From positions 92,125 to 156,124 of the forward strand of contig CATXJW010000001.1 in assembly GCA_958370325.1 (NCBI GenBank): a stretch of 64,000 nt of DNA, in the 5' to 3' direction. Shown in pieces: positions 19,706 through 27,803 of the stretch; position 1 is the first letter of the stretch; each line of letters starts with the position of its first letter. The DNA is from an uncultured Collinsella sp. GTDB taxonomy: Bacteria; Actinomycetota; Coriobacteriia; Coriobacteriales; Coriobacteriaceae. The notes under the pieces are model-generated. The model did not search any database. It saw only the letters and a program-made list of their open reading frames with translations, and had not been told where the DNA came from. A program made the position numbers and the translations under genes.

Positions 19706-19873
19706 CTATTCGGCCGCGTACTCCTCGTCGGTGATCTCCTTGTACTCGTCGGCGGTAATCCACTTGCACTCGACTGCCTTATGCACTCGTGCCTTGCTCC
19801 AAAGAGGTCGGTCGTAGTACTTCTTGACGAGCGCGAAGTGCTTGGAGTGCTCGTCGGTCTTCTTCGTCGGCAT
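19706..19873 (-). CDS. XkdX-family phage protein
   Basis: 55 residues: HFALVKKYYDRPLWSKARVH, then WITADEYKEITDEEYA, the conserved XkdX pattern (KKYYD..LW....V...V....IT.EEY.EITG..Y). XkdX genes typically lie between baseplate and holin genes, as here. Its ATG overlaps the previous stop by one base. Function unknown. Confidence 0.85.
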   Translation of the reverse strand: MPTKKTDEHSKHFALVKKYYDRPLWSKARVHKAVECKWITADEYKEITDEEYAAE

Positions 19874-20199
19874 TACTGGTCACCTCCGACCGTCATGAGC
19901 AGGTAGTCGATGTTTGCCGTGTTCTGCTCGGTCTGCGTCGGCTGCGACGCCTGCTCGCGCATCTGGTCGAGCAGCGCCGACACGTCGGGCGTCTCGCCGC
20001 TGTCGTAGGCGGCGAGCGCCGCGGTGTAGGCGAGCTTTCGCGCCTTCCGCTCAGCGTACTCGTCATCGTCGATAACGCCCGCGTCATGCGCCGCATCGGG
20101 GTCGCCGATCTGCGACAGCAGATCGCGCAGGGCGTTGACCTCGGCCATGGTGCCATCTTGAAGCTCGTTGGGGCGCGGCGTGTCTTCCTCAGTGTCCAT
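19873..20199 (-). CDS. hypothetical phage protein before XkdX
   Basis: 108 acidic residues, largely helical, without recognisable domain (NALRDLLSQIGDPDAAHDAG, YAERKARKLAYTAALAAYD). The same position in related prophages usually holds a baseplate or XkdW-like accessory protein. It is coupled to XkdX through a TAATG junction. Confidence 0.55.
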   Translation of the reverse strand: MDTEEDTPRPNELQDGTMAEVNALRDLLSQIGDPDAAHDAGVIDDDEYAERKARKLAYTAALAAYDSGETPDVSALLDQMREQASQPTQTEQNTANIDYLLMTVGGDQ

Positions 20200-20283
20200 G
20201 CGGACTCCTCTCTTGTCGGGGAATGTGCCGCCATCGTATTAGCGCCGTGAGATTGCCGAGCCGCTTTGATGGGCGCAAAGGAA

Positions 20284-20307
20284 GAAGGCGCGCCGCAGCA
20301 CGCCTTC
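20284..20307 (-). terminator. hairpin after the reverse transcriptase gene
   Basis: GAAGGCG / CGCCTTC stem with a 10-nt loop, followed on the minus strand by TTCCTTTG. It lies 31 bp past the RT stop. The U-tract is short, so termination is likely but perhaps partial; genes down to the lysis cassette would otherwise be read from the DGR. Confidence 0.5.
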
Positions 20308-20337
20308 GATGCTTCTGTTATTTCGCAGCCGCTTCGC

Positions 20338-21561
20338 TTAGGCCGCTGCTTTGAGTTGCCGGTTCTCCGCTATTGCGAGGGCTTGCTTCCGCTTGAACCG
20401 TCCCTCTGGTTGGCCTGCATTGAGCACCCCCCCCTGCGCGAGATTTCCGAACAGGCTGCGGTACAGCGCGTCCATGGCCCGCACGCTGCGGTGCGCGTCC
20501 AGCCGCTTCATGCCTCCGCGCCAGCTCTGGTAGCTCTGCTCCACCTGCTCGGGGGTCATGATGCCATCGGCGACCATGCGGGCCATCTTCTTGAGCTTGC
20601 GGCGCTCCCGCGTTATGGAGTCTCGGCACGGCTTCACGACAATGCGGCCCGTCTCCGTGTAGAAGATGCGCTTCTTCAGCCACGTGAACCCGCGCGTGAG
20701 CTTCACCACGCGCGTCTTGCGCGGGTTCAGCTCGATGCCCAGCTCGGCGCATTTGCCCTCTATCAGCAGCAGGCACACCTGCAAGTAGTCCTTGGACTCG
20801 TGTATCAGGTAGAAGTCGTCCATATAGCGCCCGTAAGACTCGGGGCGCAGCATCTCGGTCACGTAGTGGTCGATGCGGTTGGGGTGGGCCACGGCGCATA
20901 TCTGGTTCGGCTCGCTGCCCAGCCCCAGGCCCACATCGCCCTGCGCGTCTATCAGGCGGTGCTCCAAGGCGACCACGCGCGGATCTAGCAGCGCGGAGGC
21001 CACCTGGTCTTTGGCGGGTTGGTGCGCTATGCGCGCGAAGTAGTCGGAGAAGTCGCCCAGGAGGATGTAGCCCTCGCGGCCGTGCCGCCTCCAGTGGTCG
21101 GCCAGGTGGCGCTTGAGCAGCTTCAGGGCGTAGTCGGTGCCGCGCCCCTTGATGTTCGCGGAGTTCGCGGCTATGAGGGTGGGGACTATGGCGGGAACGA
21201 GCGCATTTTGTGCCAGGGACTTCTGTACCACGCGCTCGGGGAAGTGCACGGCGCTGATATGGCGCAGCTTTCCGCGCTCCCACAGGTCGAACCGTATGAA
21301 GCCCCGGCATATGTCGCGCCCCTCCAAAAGGTCGCGGCGGGACAGGACGGCGTTGCGCAGGTAGCTTTTCATGTATCGCTGCGTGGATGCCTTCCACATC
21401 ACGCCTCGCGCGGCCTGCTTCGATGCCTTGCACAGGCTGTTGAGGTCGGCCACGGTATCAAGCGTGCACGCCTTGACGCGCTCGGCCTTGGCCTGCGCGC
21501 GCTTCTCCTCGCGGCGCTTGCGGCGCGCCGCCCGCCTTTGCTCGGAGTTCACAGAAGGCAC
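20338..21561 (-). CDS. diversity-generating retroelement reverse transcriptase
   Basis: 407 residues. It makes the mutagenised cDNA from TR RNA. Motif 3 reads YILLGDFSDYFARI (catalytic Asp170). Motif 4 reads LGLGSEPNQ, close to the [ILV]GxxxSQ signature of DGR RTs but with N for S. The active-site box is YMDD (246-249) in GRYMDDFYLIHE. The thumb follows, with ELGIELNPRKTRVVKL and FTWLKKRIFY. The Arg/Lys-rich N-terminus probably binds RNA. GTG start with a weak Shine-Dalgarno, so the exact start is uncertain. It sits after TR, as in BPP-1 type DGRs. Confidence 0.93.
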   Translation of the reverse strand: MPSVNSEQRRAARRKRREEKRAQAKAERVKACTLDTVADLNSLCKASKQAARGVMWKASTQRYMKSYLRNAVLSRRDLLEGRDICRGFIRFDLWERGKLRHISAVHFPERVVQKSLAQNALVPAIVPTLIAANSANIKGRGTDYALKLLKRHLADHWRRHGREGYILLGDFSDYFARIAHQPAKDQVASALLDPRVVALEHRLIDAQGDVGLGLGSEPNQICAVAHPNRIDHYVTEMLRPESYGRYMDDFYLIHESKDYLQVCLLLIEGKCAELGIELNPRKTRVVKLTRGFTWLKKRIFYTETGRIVVKPCRDSITRERRKLKKMARMVADGIMTPEQVEQSYQSWRGGMKRLDAHRSVRAMDALYRSLFGNLAQGGVLNAGQPEGRFKRKQALAIAENRQLKAAA

Positions 21562-21764
21562 CCCGCGCGGCTTGCAATGTGGCTCTGGCAGCCGCTTGAG
21601 GTATGGCCATGAAACGCGGCGAAGCCACGGAGCGCCGCGCCATGCAAGCAGCGTCCGGCCACCCTCGCGGGGTGCGTATTTACGGGCGCATGCCCGACGG
21701 TCGCGCCTTCCTTCCTCTTCGCGCTCTGCTTTCGGCCCTGGGGCCTACTCGGTCTGGCAGTAAG
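21562..21764 (-). ncRNA. spacer RNA between TR and RT start
   Basis: About 200 nt without a convincing gene. It contains the stem CGGGC / GCCCG with a GCAT loop (21683-21696) and a GC-rich inverted segment near 21610-21640. In the Bordetella phage DGR the sequence directly 3' of TR is part of the structured RNA that primes and binds the RT-Avd complex; that role is inferred here from position only. Confidence 0.5.
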
Positions 21765-21893
21765 GGAATCCGGGGCGGGGGCGAACCCAGACGTTCGTCG
21801 CCGAGTTGTAGTTGGCATTGCCGTTGTTGTTGACGTAGCACACGTTGGACGCGGAGCCCGACGCAACGGAACGCAGCCACCAATTGTACCGAT
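21765..21893 (-). repeat. DGR template repeat (TR)
   Basis: 129 bp, homologous to the VR at 22503-22631 with a constant offset of 738. On the coding strand it has about 24 adenines, many in AAC/AAT codons (nine AAY codons in the VR frame). Every difference from VR lies at one of these adenines. The 3' end is the GC-rich tract TTCGCCCCCGCCCCGG, the likely counterpart of IMH. It is non-coding and starts 24 bp after the avd stop. Confidence 0.95.
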
Positions 21894-21916
21894 AAACAAG
21901 GCGCGACCGCCGTCCA

Positions 21917-22387
21917 TTATAGCGAACGCAGGCGCTCTAGCTCGGCCTCGGCCTCGGCTATGCGCTCCTCGGTGGACTTCTTGCCGGTGACGCGCACGTT
22001 CTTGCGCGCGCCCTTCAGCAGCCTGATCTCCTCCTCGACCATGGCCGCCAGCTCCTCGAAGCGGTTGGCGTTCACGGGCAGGCCGATATCCATGAGGCAC
22101 TGCATGTTGAGCATCAGCTGCTCGCAGTCGGCTATCGCCAGCGTCAGGTAGCGTTTCCTCTCCAGCGCGTTGAACGAGCTGTTGGGATAGAAGCAGTCGG
22201 CGCGGTTGACGTTGTATACGATGCTGCGCGCCGTCTCCACGGTCGGCACCGCGTTCAGCAGCCTGTAGGCCTTGGGCACTACTGAGGAGGACGCCATCAG
22301 CTTGTTGACCTCCACGCGGATGGCGATGGCCTGTGTGAAGAACTTGTACTCGGACACCTCGCGGTTGCGCTGGTAGACGCCGCTCAC
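21917..22387 (-). CDS. avd: DGR accessory variability determinant (Avd)
   Basis: 156 residues, helical and basic, matching the Avd/four-helix-bundle pattern: long helices around YKFFTQAIAIRVEVNKLMAS, PKAYRLLNAVPTVETARSIV and RFEELAAMVEEEIRLLKGAR. Avd is a barrel-shaped pentamer that binds the RT and TR RNA. It is longer than the Bordetella protein, with an extra charged C-terminal helix (STEERIAEAEAELERLRSL). GTG start at 22387 chosen for AGGAGGT four bases upstream. Located between VR and TR, as in BPP-1. Confidence 0.85.
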   Translation of the reverse strand: MSGVYQRNREVSEYKFFTQAIAIRVEVNKLMASSSVVPKAYRLLNAVPTVETARSIVYNVNRADCFYPNSSFNALERKRYLTLAIADCEQLMLNMQCLMDIGLPVNANRFEELAAMVEEEIRLLKGARKNVRVTGKKSTEERIAEAEAELERLRSL

Positions 22388-22410
22388 GTGCACCTCCTGG
22401 GGAAACTGGC

Positions 22411-22435
22411 GAAAAAAACGGCCCGCTTCGCGGGC
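22411..22435 (-). terminator. Rho-independent terminator after the DGR target gene
   Basis: GCCCGC-GAA-GCGGGC followed by CG and seven T on the minus strand. It lies between the target gene and avd, so avd-TR-RT expression needs read-through or its own promoter. Confidence 0.85.
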
Positions 22436-22438
22436 AGG

Positions 22439-22463
22439 AGGCGACCGCGCAAGGCGGTCGCCT
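22439..22463 (-). repeat. perfect 10-bp hairpin downstream of VR
   Basis: AGGCGACCGC / GCGGTCGCCT with a 5-nt loop. It stands between the VR-proximal stem-loop and the terminator. It may reinforce termination or contribute to VR target recognition. Confidence 0.6.
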
Positions 22464-22483
22464 AAAAGCAGAGTATAGAGCAC

Positions 22484-22499
22484 TCGGCTGGCTAGCCGA
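22484..22499 (-). repeat. stem-loop with tetraloop at the 3' end of VR
   Basis: TCGGCT-AGCC-AGCCGA, a 6-bp stem with a 4-nt loop that includes the target gene's TAG stop, 3 bp past the end of VR homology. In Bordetella phage BPP-1 a hairpin/cruciform a few bases after VR is needed for efficient target recognition; position and size agree, the loop sequence differs. Confidence 0.65.
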
Positions 22500-23400
22500 C
22501 GAGGAAGCCGGGGCGGGGGCGAACCCAGACGTACGCCGCCGAGTAGCAGTGGGCAAGGCCGCTGGAGCTGACGTAGCACACGTGGGACGCGGAGCCCGAC
22601 GCAACGGAACGCAGCCACCAAGAGCACCGAGTTCCGTTCAAGCGGTGCGCGGTATCGCGGAACAGGTCGAACTGGCAGTCGAAGCCCACGCTGTAGCCCT
22701 TGGTGCCCCACACTGGGCAGCCGTACACCTCCATCTCGGAGGGCGACCACACCTTGCCGATGTCCTGCCAGCTCCAGCTGTTGGAGTCGCTGAGCGCGCC
22801 GCTGGCGCTGTAACGCTCCTCAAGCAGCACGCGCTGGGTAAGCAGGTACTTGGTCAGCCCCTCGGGCAGGCACGCCTCGAAGGCCGTCTCCCACGCCTTG
22901 AGGTTGCTGTTGAGGTAGGGGCATTTCCGGTCGGCGGTGCCCTGGTTCGTGTTGGTGGTGTTCCACATCAGGAAGCTGTCGTTGGCAACGCCGGTCACGG
23001 TCTTGGCCACGGCGATGGGCGCGGAGGCCACGAAGGCGATGTGGTGGCCTTTGGAGCTGTCGCCGCAGCAGTAGTACGGGTCGAAGTGCGCCAGGAGGAA
23101 GCGCACGGACTGCTGGGCCGCCACGCCCGACGCGCTTACCAGCGGCACGTCGATGTAGTCTCCCACGCGCAGGCCCGCGAAGTTGCCGTTGGCGGCTCGC
23201 TTGTGCAGCGCGTCGTACACGCTGCCGCTGCCGATCTCTCCCGCCAGGATGGCGGCGATGTTCTGCCCGCCGTACTTGCCGATTTGGCCCTGGCGGTTGT
23301 ACTCGGCGTTGTTGAGCGCCGTCTGCGCGTTGCTGCGCGCGGTATCGTCGATGACGTTGAGCGGCTGGCCGCCTACGACCAGCGTCTTTGCATTTGCCAT
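22492..23400 (-). CDS. DGR-diversified receptor-binding protein (C-type-lectin-like C-terminus)
   Basis: 302 residues. The N-terminal half looks like a tail-fibre attachment and linker region. The C-terminal ~200 residues have the DUF6273/C-type-lectin pattern of DGR targets: FLLAHFDPYYCCGDSSKGHH, MEVYGCPVWGTKG, WWLRSVASGSASHV and the end VWVRPRPGF. VR encodes residues about 257-299. Residues 259, 260, 273, 278-280, 282, 284-286, 289 and 290 differ from what TR would encode; framework residues are unchanged. Strong AGGAGGATAA before ATG. It sits downstream of the baseplate genes, so it is probably the host-binding tip. Confidence 0.92.
   Translation of the reverse strand: MANAKTLVVGGQPLNVIDDTARSNAQTALNNAEYNRQGQIGKYGGQNIAAILAGEIGSGSVYDALHKRAANGNFAGLRVGDYIDVPLVSASGVAAQQSVRFLLAHFDPYYCCGDSSKGHHIAFVASAPIAVAKTVTGVANDSFLMWNTTNTNQGTADRKCPYLNSNLKAWETAFEACLPEGLTKYLLTQRVLLEERYSASGALSDSNSWSWQDIGKVWSPSEMEVYGCPVWGTKGYSVGFDCQFDLFRDTAHRLNGTRCSWWLRSVASGSASHVCYVSSSGLAHCYSAAYVWVRPRPGFLVG
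22503..22631 (-). repeat. DGR variable repeat (VR)
   Basis: 129 bp at the 3' end of the target gene, collinear with TR. Seventeen positions differ, all of them A in TR (changed to G, C or T). The last ~30 bp (GTCTGGGTTCGCCCCCGCCC) are identical to TR apart from one A-to-C change and represent the IMH-type region. Only twelve residues change; Trp261, Trp262 and the RPRPGF end are preserved. Confidence 0.95.
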
Positions 23401-23409
23401 TTATCCTCC

Positions 23410-24144
23410 TTAGGAAAGGGTTACCGTGCCGCCCGATACCGAGCACGTGCTGCCGAACGTCACCGTGTCCCCGGATACCGACGCCTTGCCGGCAGGGCAG
23501 TAGACCGTGCCGTCCATGTAGATGAACTTGTCTGTCGCGTCGGCGAGCATCGTCGCGAGCTGGCCGTTCTGGCGGCGCAGCTCGGCGATGTCGGACTCGC
23601 CGGCGGCGCCCTGCGCCGCCGCGTTCGCGATCTGCAATGCCGCGCTTGCCGCCGCATCGGCCCTCGACGCCGCACCGCTAGCGGCGGATGCCGCATCGAA
23701 CGCGGATTGACCGAGCCGAGATAGCTCAGTGCTCCACTTCCTGTAGAGCTCGTCGAGCTCCTGGTCGTAGCTGACGGCAGGCCCTGTTGTCCCGTCCACA
23801 TTTCCCAGGATGACGAGCGCGAAGTCCTCGGTCGTCTCGGAGGTCCCGTTGGCGTAGAACTCGAAGTATGCCAAGCGGCACTTCCCCACCCCGTTGACGG
23901 CCTCCGGCGCCAGCGTGGCGCTCACCGATGACGTGCCGACGGTGGCGGCGCAGCGAGCCCGCGTGCCGTCGGCGTGGAGCACGCACAGGCGCGCGGACTG
24001 GTAGGTCGGCGTATAGGCGGCGCCGTCCGTGGTGAGCGACGCCGTTATCTTCTGGGTCTGCGTCTCGCCCCTGCGCACGGTGACGCGCTGCGGGACGGTG
24101 CCCGGGCGCTTGCGCATGTCGAGCGCTATCGCGTGGTTGATCAT
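23410..24144 (-). CDS. BppU-family baseplate upper protein
   Basis: 244 residues. The N-terminal beta domain (RVTVRRGETQTQKITASLTT, ...FEFYANGTSETTEDFALVIL) is the BppU_N type that docks receptor-binding proteins to the baseplate. A coiled-coil Ala-rich stalk follows (SAFDAASAASGAASRADAAA), then a C-terminal small beta tail (TVTFGSTCSVSGGTVTLS). ATG at 24144 overlaps the upstream stop (ATGA). It is the gene just before the DGR target and is probably its attachment partner. Confidence 0.8.
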   Translation of the reverse strand: MINHAIALDMRKRPGTVPQRVTVRRGETQTQKITASLTTDGAAYTPTYQSARLCVLHADGTRARCAATVGTSSVSATLAPEAVNGVGKCRLAYFEFYANGTSETTEDFALVILGNVDGTTGPAVSYDQELDELYRKWSTELSRLGQSAFDAASAASGAASRADAAASAALQIANAAAQGAAGESDIAELRRQNGQLATMLADATDKFIYMDGTVYCPAGKASVSGDTVTFGSTCSVSGGTVTLS

Positions 24145-24551
24145 TCCTTGGCCTCCAGCGCCTTGAGGGCGGCGAGCGCGGCCCTGAAGGCCTCGACCGG
24201 GTCGACGGCCTCGGTTCCCTCCCCCGTCTCGTCGGTCGTGGCCGGCTGCGGGTCGACGATGGCCGACAGCGCGTCGAAGCACGCCACGGTGGCGGCCGTG
24301 CGCTTGTCGACGTAGGGCGGGAGCACCACCGCGACGCCGTTGATTGCCGGGTTGGGCTCCTTGACGTCCTTCGCGTCGACGACCTCGCGCCTTCCGTCCT
24401 CGTGCTCGGCTATGACGATCATGCCGCCCTCCTGCGCCTTTGCGAGCAGGTCGGTGTCGTAGTCCGAGACGTACCCCTCGCAGTTGCCGATCGGGTCGTG
24501 CAGCAGGTAGGCGACGATGCGGTTCGTCGCCTTCTCCATCTCATCGGTCAT
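24141..24551 (-). CDS. hypothetical tail-associated protein
   Basis: 136 residues, no recognised domain. Contains DPIGNCEGYVSDYDTDLLAK and an acidic Thr/Pro linker before an Ala-rich helix (AFRAALAALKALEAKE). Similar small proteins between the tail endopeptidase and BppU genes are common in gut siphoviruses. Good Shine-Dalgarno (GGAGGAAGAA). Confidence 0.55.
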   Translation of the reverse strand: MTDEMEKATNRIVAYLLHDPIGNCEGYVSDYDTDLLAKAQEGGMIVIAEHEDGRREVVDAKDVKEPNPAINGVAVVLPPYVDKRTAATVACFDALSAIVDPQPATTDETGEGTEAVDPVEAFRAALAALKALEAKE

Positions 24552-24560
24552 TTCTTCCTC

Positions 24561-27500
24561 CTATCCCAAGTTGCGTATGCAGATTCCGTTGATGAACTCA
24601 GTCTCCATCGACACGAGGTTCGCGGTATCCCACCCTTCACCCGGTGGGTAGGTGAAGCCGACCGGGTAGTACTTCCCGGTCGAGCCGTGGAATGTGGTCA
24701 CCGACGTGTCGCTCGTGGCCCTGACGGAGATTTTCGGGGAGCTGATGCGAACCGAGCCTTCCGCCTGGAGCTGGAGGCCGTATCTCGTCGTTCCGTCGGA
24801 CTTGTCGTACATGGACGACGAGAAGTCGATGTAGCCGACCCGCGAGGTGGACGAGGCCCCGCCTTTCGTGCGGTACCCCTCCATCTGACCGACGTTGTTC
24901 AGCTTCGTGTAGTACGAGCTCCCACCGCACGAGAAGGTGCCGCTCGCCGTGATGTTCTTCGCGGTCATGTAGTTGGTGTTCAGCACGCCCTCCTTGAGGT
25001 TCCACGAGCTGCGGCCCTTGGCGTCCGCGATGGTGCCGGTGGCCATGTACGAGGCGTTGATGTACACCCTGTCGTTCTGCATGTAGATGCCCTGCTCGGT
25101 GCCGCCTTTTGTCAGGCGGTCGAAGAGGGCCTTCTGGTCCATCTGCTCGTCGTAGGCGCTCAGGATGCCGTCGGCGTAGTCCGACGCGTTCTTCTGCTCG
25201 ATGGCGTGGCGCGCCCCGGTCGCGGCATCGGCGTAGTCCTTCACGGCGGTCGAGTAGGCGCCGTAGGCCGCGTCGTACTCGTACATGGCGTCCTTGAGCT
25301 CCTCGGCGGTCTTGCAGCGGAGCACCTTGTCGACCTTGTCGGTGTAGGCGCCGTACGTGCCGCCCTCGTCGGTCGTGCCGAAGGCCTTGGTGTAGCGGGG
25401 GCCGAGGACGGACGAGAGGAACTGGGCACTGAGGGCCTTGTTCGACTTCAGCGCGTTGTACTGGCTCGTGAGCTCCTCGCGCTCCTTTTCGACGTCCTGC
25501 TTGGCCTTCTTGACCGCCGCCTTCTCCGCTTCGGTCACCACACCGTCTTTGGCGAGGTCCTGCACCGTCGTATCGAGGCCATTGAGCGAGCCCGTGAGGT
25601 CGTGCGCGCTCTGGTAGGCCTTGTTGTACGCAGCCTCCAGCACCGGCGCCGTGTGGGTCACTGAGCCGTCCCCGTAGGTGACGCGTTCCATCGACCAGAT
25701 AAAGTATCCGTTCGCCCATTGCGGTATGTCTTCCGACCATCCCAGCTCTGGGTTCTGCGCATTAATCGGTGGCACGCTGTCCGATTGATTCTTGGCGTAC
25801 AGCTTCACGCGCGCCGCGATGGCGCTGCCGGCCATCTGGTTGCTGCCGTTGATGGCCTTGGCGAGGCACGGCGCGGTGTACGTGGTCGAGCCGTCCGTCC
25901 ACGTGATCTTGCTGCGCGTCCAGATGTACTTGCCCTTACTCCACGCGGGCTGTGCCTCGGACCATCTGCCGCCGGACTGCGCAGTGGCGCTCGTGGACAG
26001 GTAGTACTGCTCGACGATGCCGCGCACGCCGGTGCCGGTGGAGCCCTTGTCGCCCTTTGCGCCGTCGGTGCCGTCCCTGCCGCTGATGCACACGGGCTCG
26101 CTGTACTCGATGTCGCCGGACTGCATGGTGGTCTTGGTGCGCGTCCAGATGTACTTGCCCGACACCCATTGCGGCGCCGTGGTCTGCCATCCGCCCTGCG
26201 GCTCGGTGACGCGTGACGTTCCCTGGGCGTACTCGACGTCCACCGACGCTATCACGGCATCGGCGACGGCGATGTCCTTGCCGTCGAGCTTGGCGCCGGG
26301 GCCTAGATGGACCTCGCTCTCGTCGAGGTTCCAGTAGTTCTTGCCGCTCCTGTCCTGGATGGTGCCGGCCTTGATCAGGTCGCCCATGAGCGTGCCGACC
26401 GTGATGAGGTCGGCGGTGAAGCCCGCGCCGGTGCCGAAGGTGCGCCAGTCCCACGAGCCGTCGGCCTTGCAGCTGGAGGCGATGCGGAAGCCCTGCGAGC
26501 ACAGCTGCATGGCGCTGCCCTTGCCCGTGGTCGAGCGGCCGTTCGCGTCCATCGGTACAGATGCGTAGATTGTCCCCTGCTCGAAGCTGGTGAAGGTGTA
26601 GCTGCTGCCGGACATGTTGAACTGTGTGTTCATCGCGTCCACGACCTGCTGGAGGTACGACGGCGGCGTCGATGCCGCCACGTCCCAGCTGGACGAGCGC
26701 TTCGACAGGCTGGACACTTTCTGCTGCTGCGCCAGCAACATGTCCGTGATTGTCTCGGTCACGTTCCCGAGCGTCACGCGCATGGAGCCGCCCAGCTCGT
26801 CGGTGACGAGCTTGGTCACGCGGCCCTCGCAGCGCAGCGGCGGGCTGAAGCACGTGTCGACGATCTGGACGTCGTCGCCCACGGCGACGCCCTCCCACTC
26901 GCGCCCGAACTGCACGAGGTCGACGGTGTCGGCCTCGTAGGTCATTCCCGGCTCCTTATGGGAGTCGAGATATGCGCGGGTCTCGGCGAGCAGGGTCGCC
27001 GCGTCCTCGCAGTTCGAGTTCTCATACTGCCCGAAGACGTGGGCGTGACCGCCCCTGCCGTCGGGTCGACCGTAGAGCTTGAGCGCGGTCGCGTCCTCCA
27101 CGTAGTTCTTGCCGTTGTTGATTTCGCCGAAGGTCAGCTTGCGGCCGTAGCCGCCAGTATCCGTCTCGATTCCCTTGCCGTAGCCGTAGCAGGCTGTTAT
27201 CGCGCCGTAGTGCTCGGTGCGCGAGACTGACGCGAGGTCCTTGGTGTAGGTGAATCGGCGGTGACCGCCCTTCGCGCCGCGATGCGAGCGGATGCCCACC
27301 TTGCGAGAGGACACCTTGCCGCCGGATACCGCGATCTCCGTCTCCAGCTCGCCGCCGCACTCCAGGATGGACTTGAGCGACTCGCGTGAGTTGGTATGGT
27401 AGAAGGTCAGGCCCTTGTCGACGGTACCGGGCTGGTCGACAGTTCCGGCGGTCCAGCGGGTCGGCTCCAGGCAGACGTTCAGCGCCTGGAGGAAGCCGTA

Positions 27501-27803
27501 GCCGTAGGGCCTCTTGTCCTCGATGTAGTCGCCGTACGTCTCACAGATGGAGTTGATCGCTGTGTCCGTGTAGACCGTCTCGCCTCCGGCGTGGAGGCCC
27601 TTGGGGTCTTGGCAGACGTGCTCATGGACCTCTCCGAGGCGGTCGACCCACACGAGGCGGTAGCCCTGCTTGAGCGCGAAGGTCGTGGCGATGTCCACGC
27701 TGTCCTCGCCGTTGAGCTCGTCGGTATGGGTGAGGACGAGCAGCTCATCGGGGCCGATTGTCGATACATAGGCGTCCTGCCACGTGTACACGTCAATTCG
27801 CAC
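24561..27803 (-). CDS. tail-tip / Tal-like minor tail protein
   Basis: 1080 residues, GTG start. The first ~370 residues have the gp27-like/prophage tail protein fold (RIDVYTWQDAYVSTIGPDEL, ..VAVGDDVQIVDTCF). The middle contains three copies of a module with GKYIWTRTK, GKYIWTRSK and GYFIWSMER, joined by a short collagen-like stretch (GRDGTDGAKGDKGSTGTG). Then a long helical segment (about 720-860) and a C-terminal beta region (YINASYMATGTIADAKGRSS). It likely forms the tail tip and carries carbohydrate-binding modules. Confidence 0.8.
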   Translation of the reverse strand: MRIDVYTWQDAYVSTIGPDELLVLTHTDELNGEDSVDIATTFALKQGYRLVWVDRLGEVHEHVCQDPKGLHAGGETVYTDTAINSICETYGDYIEDKRPYGYGFLQALNVCLEPTRWTAGTVDQPGTVDKGLTFYHTNSRESLKSILECGGELETEIAVSGGKVSSRKVGIRSHRGAKGGHRRFTYTKDLASVSRTEHYGAITACYGYGKGIETDTGGYGRKLTFGEINNGKNYVEDATALKLYGRPDGRGGHAHVFGQYENSNCEDAATLLAETRAYLDSHKEPGMTYEADTVDLVQFGREWEGVAVGDDVQIVDTCFSPPLRCEGRVTKLVTDELGGSMRVTLGNVTETITDMLLAQQQKVSSLSKRSSSWDVAASTPPSYLQQVVDAMNTQFNMSGSSYTFTSFEQGTIYASVPMDANGRSTTGKGSAMQLCSQGFRIASSCKADGSWDWRTFGTGAGFTADLITVGTLMGDLIKAGTIQDRSGKNYWNLDESEVHLGPGAKLDGKDIAVADAVIASVDVEYAQGTSRVTEPQGGWQTTAPQWVSGKYIWTRTKTTMQSGDIEYSEPVCISGRDGTDGAKGDKGSTGTGVRGIVEQYYLSTSATAQSGGRWSEAQPAWSKGKYIWTRSKITWTDGSTTYTAPCLAKAINGSNQMAGSAIAARVKLYAKNQSDSVPPINAQNPELGWSEDIPQWANGYFIWSMERVTYGDGSVTHTAPVLEAAYNKAYQSAHDLTGSLNGLDTTVQDLAKDGVVTEAEKAAVKKAKQDVEKEREELTSQYNALKSNKALSAQFLSSVLGPRYTKAFGTTDEGGTYGAYTDKVDKVLRCKTAEELKDAMYEYDAAYGAYSTAVKDYADAATGARHAIEQKNASDYADGILSAYDEQMDQKALFDRLTKGGTEQGIYMQNDRVYINASYMATGTIADAKGRSSWNLKEGVLNTNYMTAKNITASGTFSCGGSSYYTKLNNVGQMEGYRTKGGASSTSRVGYIDFSSSMYDKSDGTTRYGLQLQAEGSVRISSPKISVRATSDTSVTTFHGSTGKYYPVGFTYPPGEGWDTANLVSMETEFINGICIRNLG

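Noticed and set aside
23410..24144. Second VR in the baseplate gene
   Set aside because: No stretch resembling the TR tract TTCGCCCCCGCCCCGG or the AAY-rich pattern was seen outside 22503-22631.
24402..25664. 420-codon plus-strand frame opposite the tail-tip gene
   Set aside because: Val/Leu/Arg-rich translation without motifs; a mirror of the real tail gene's codon usage.
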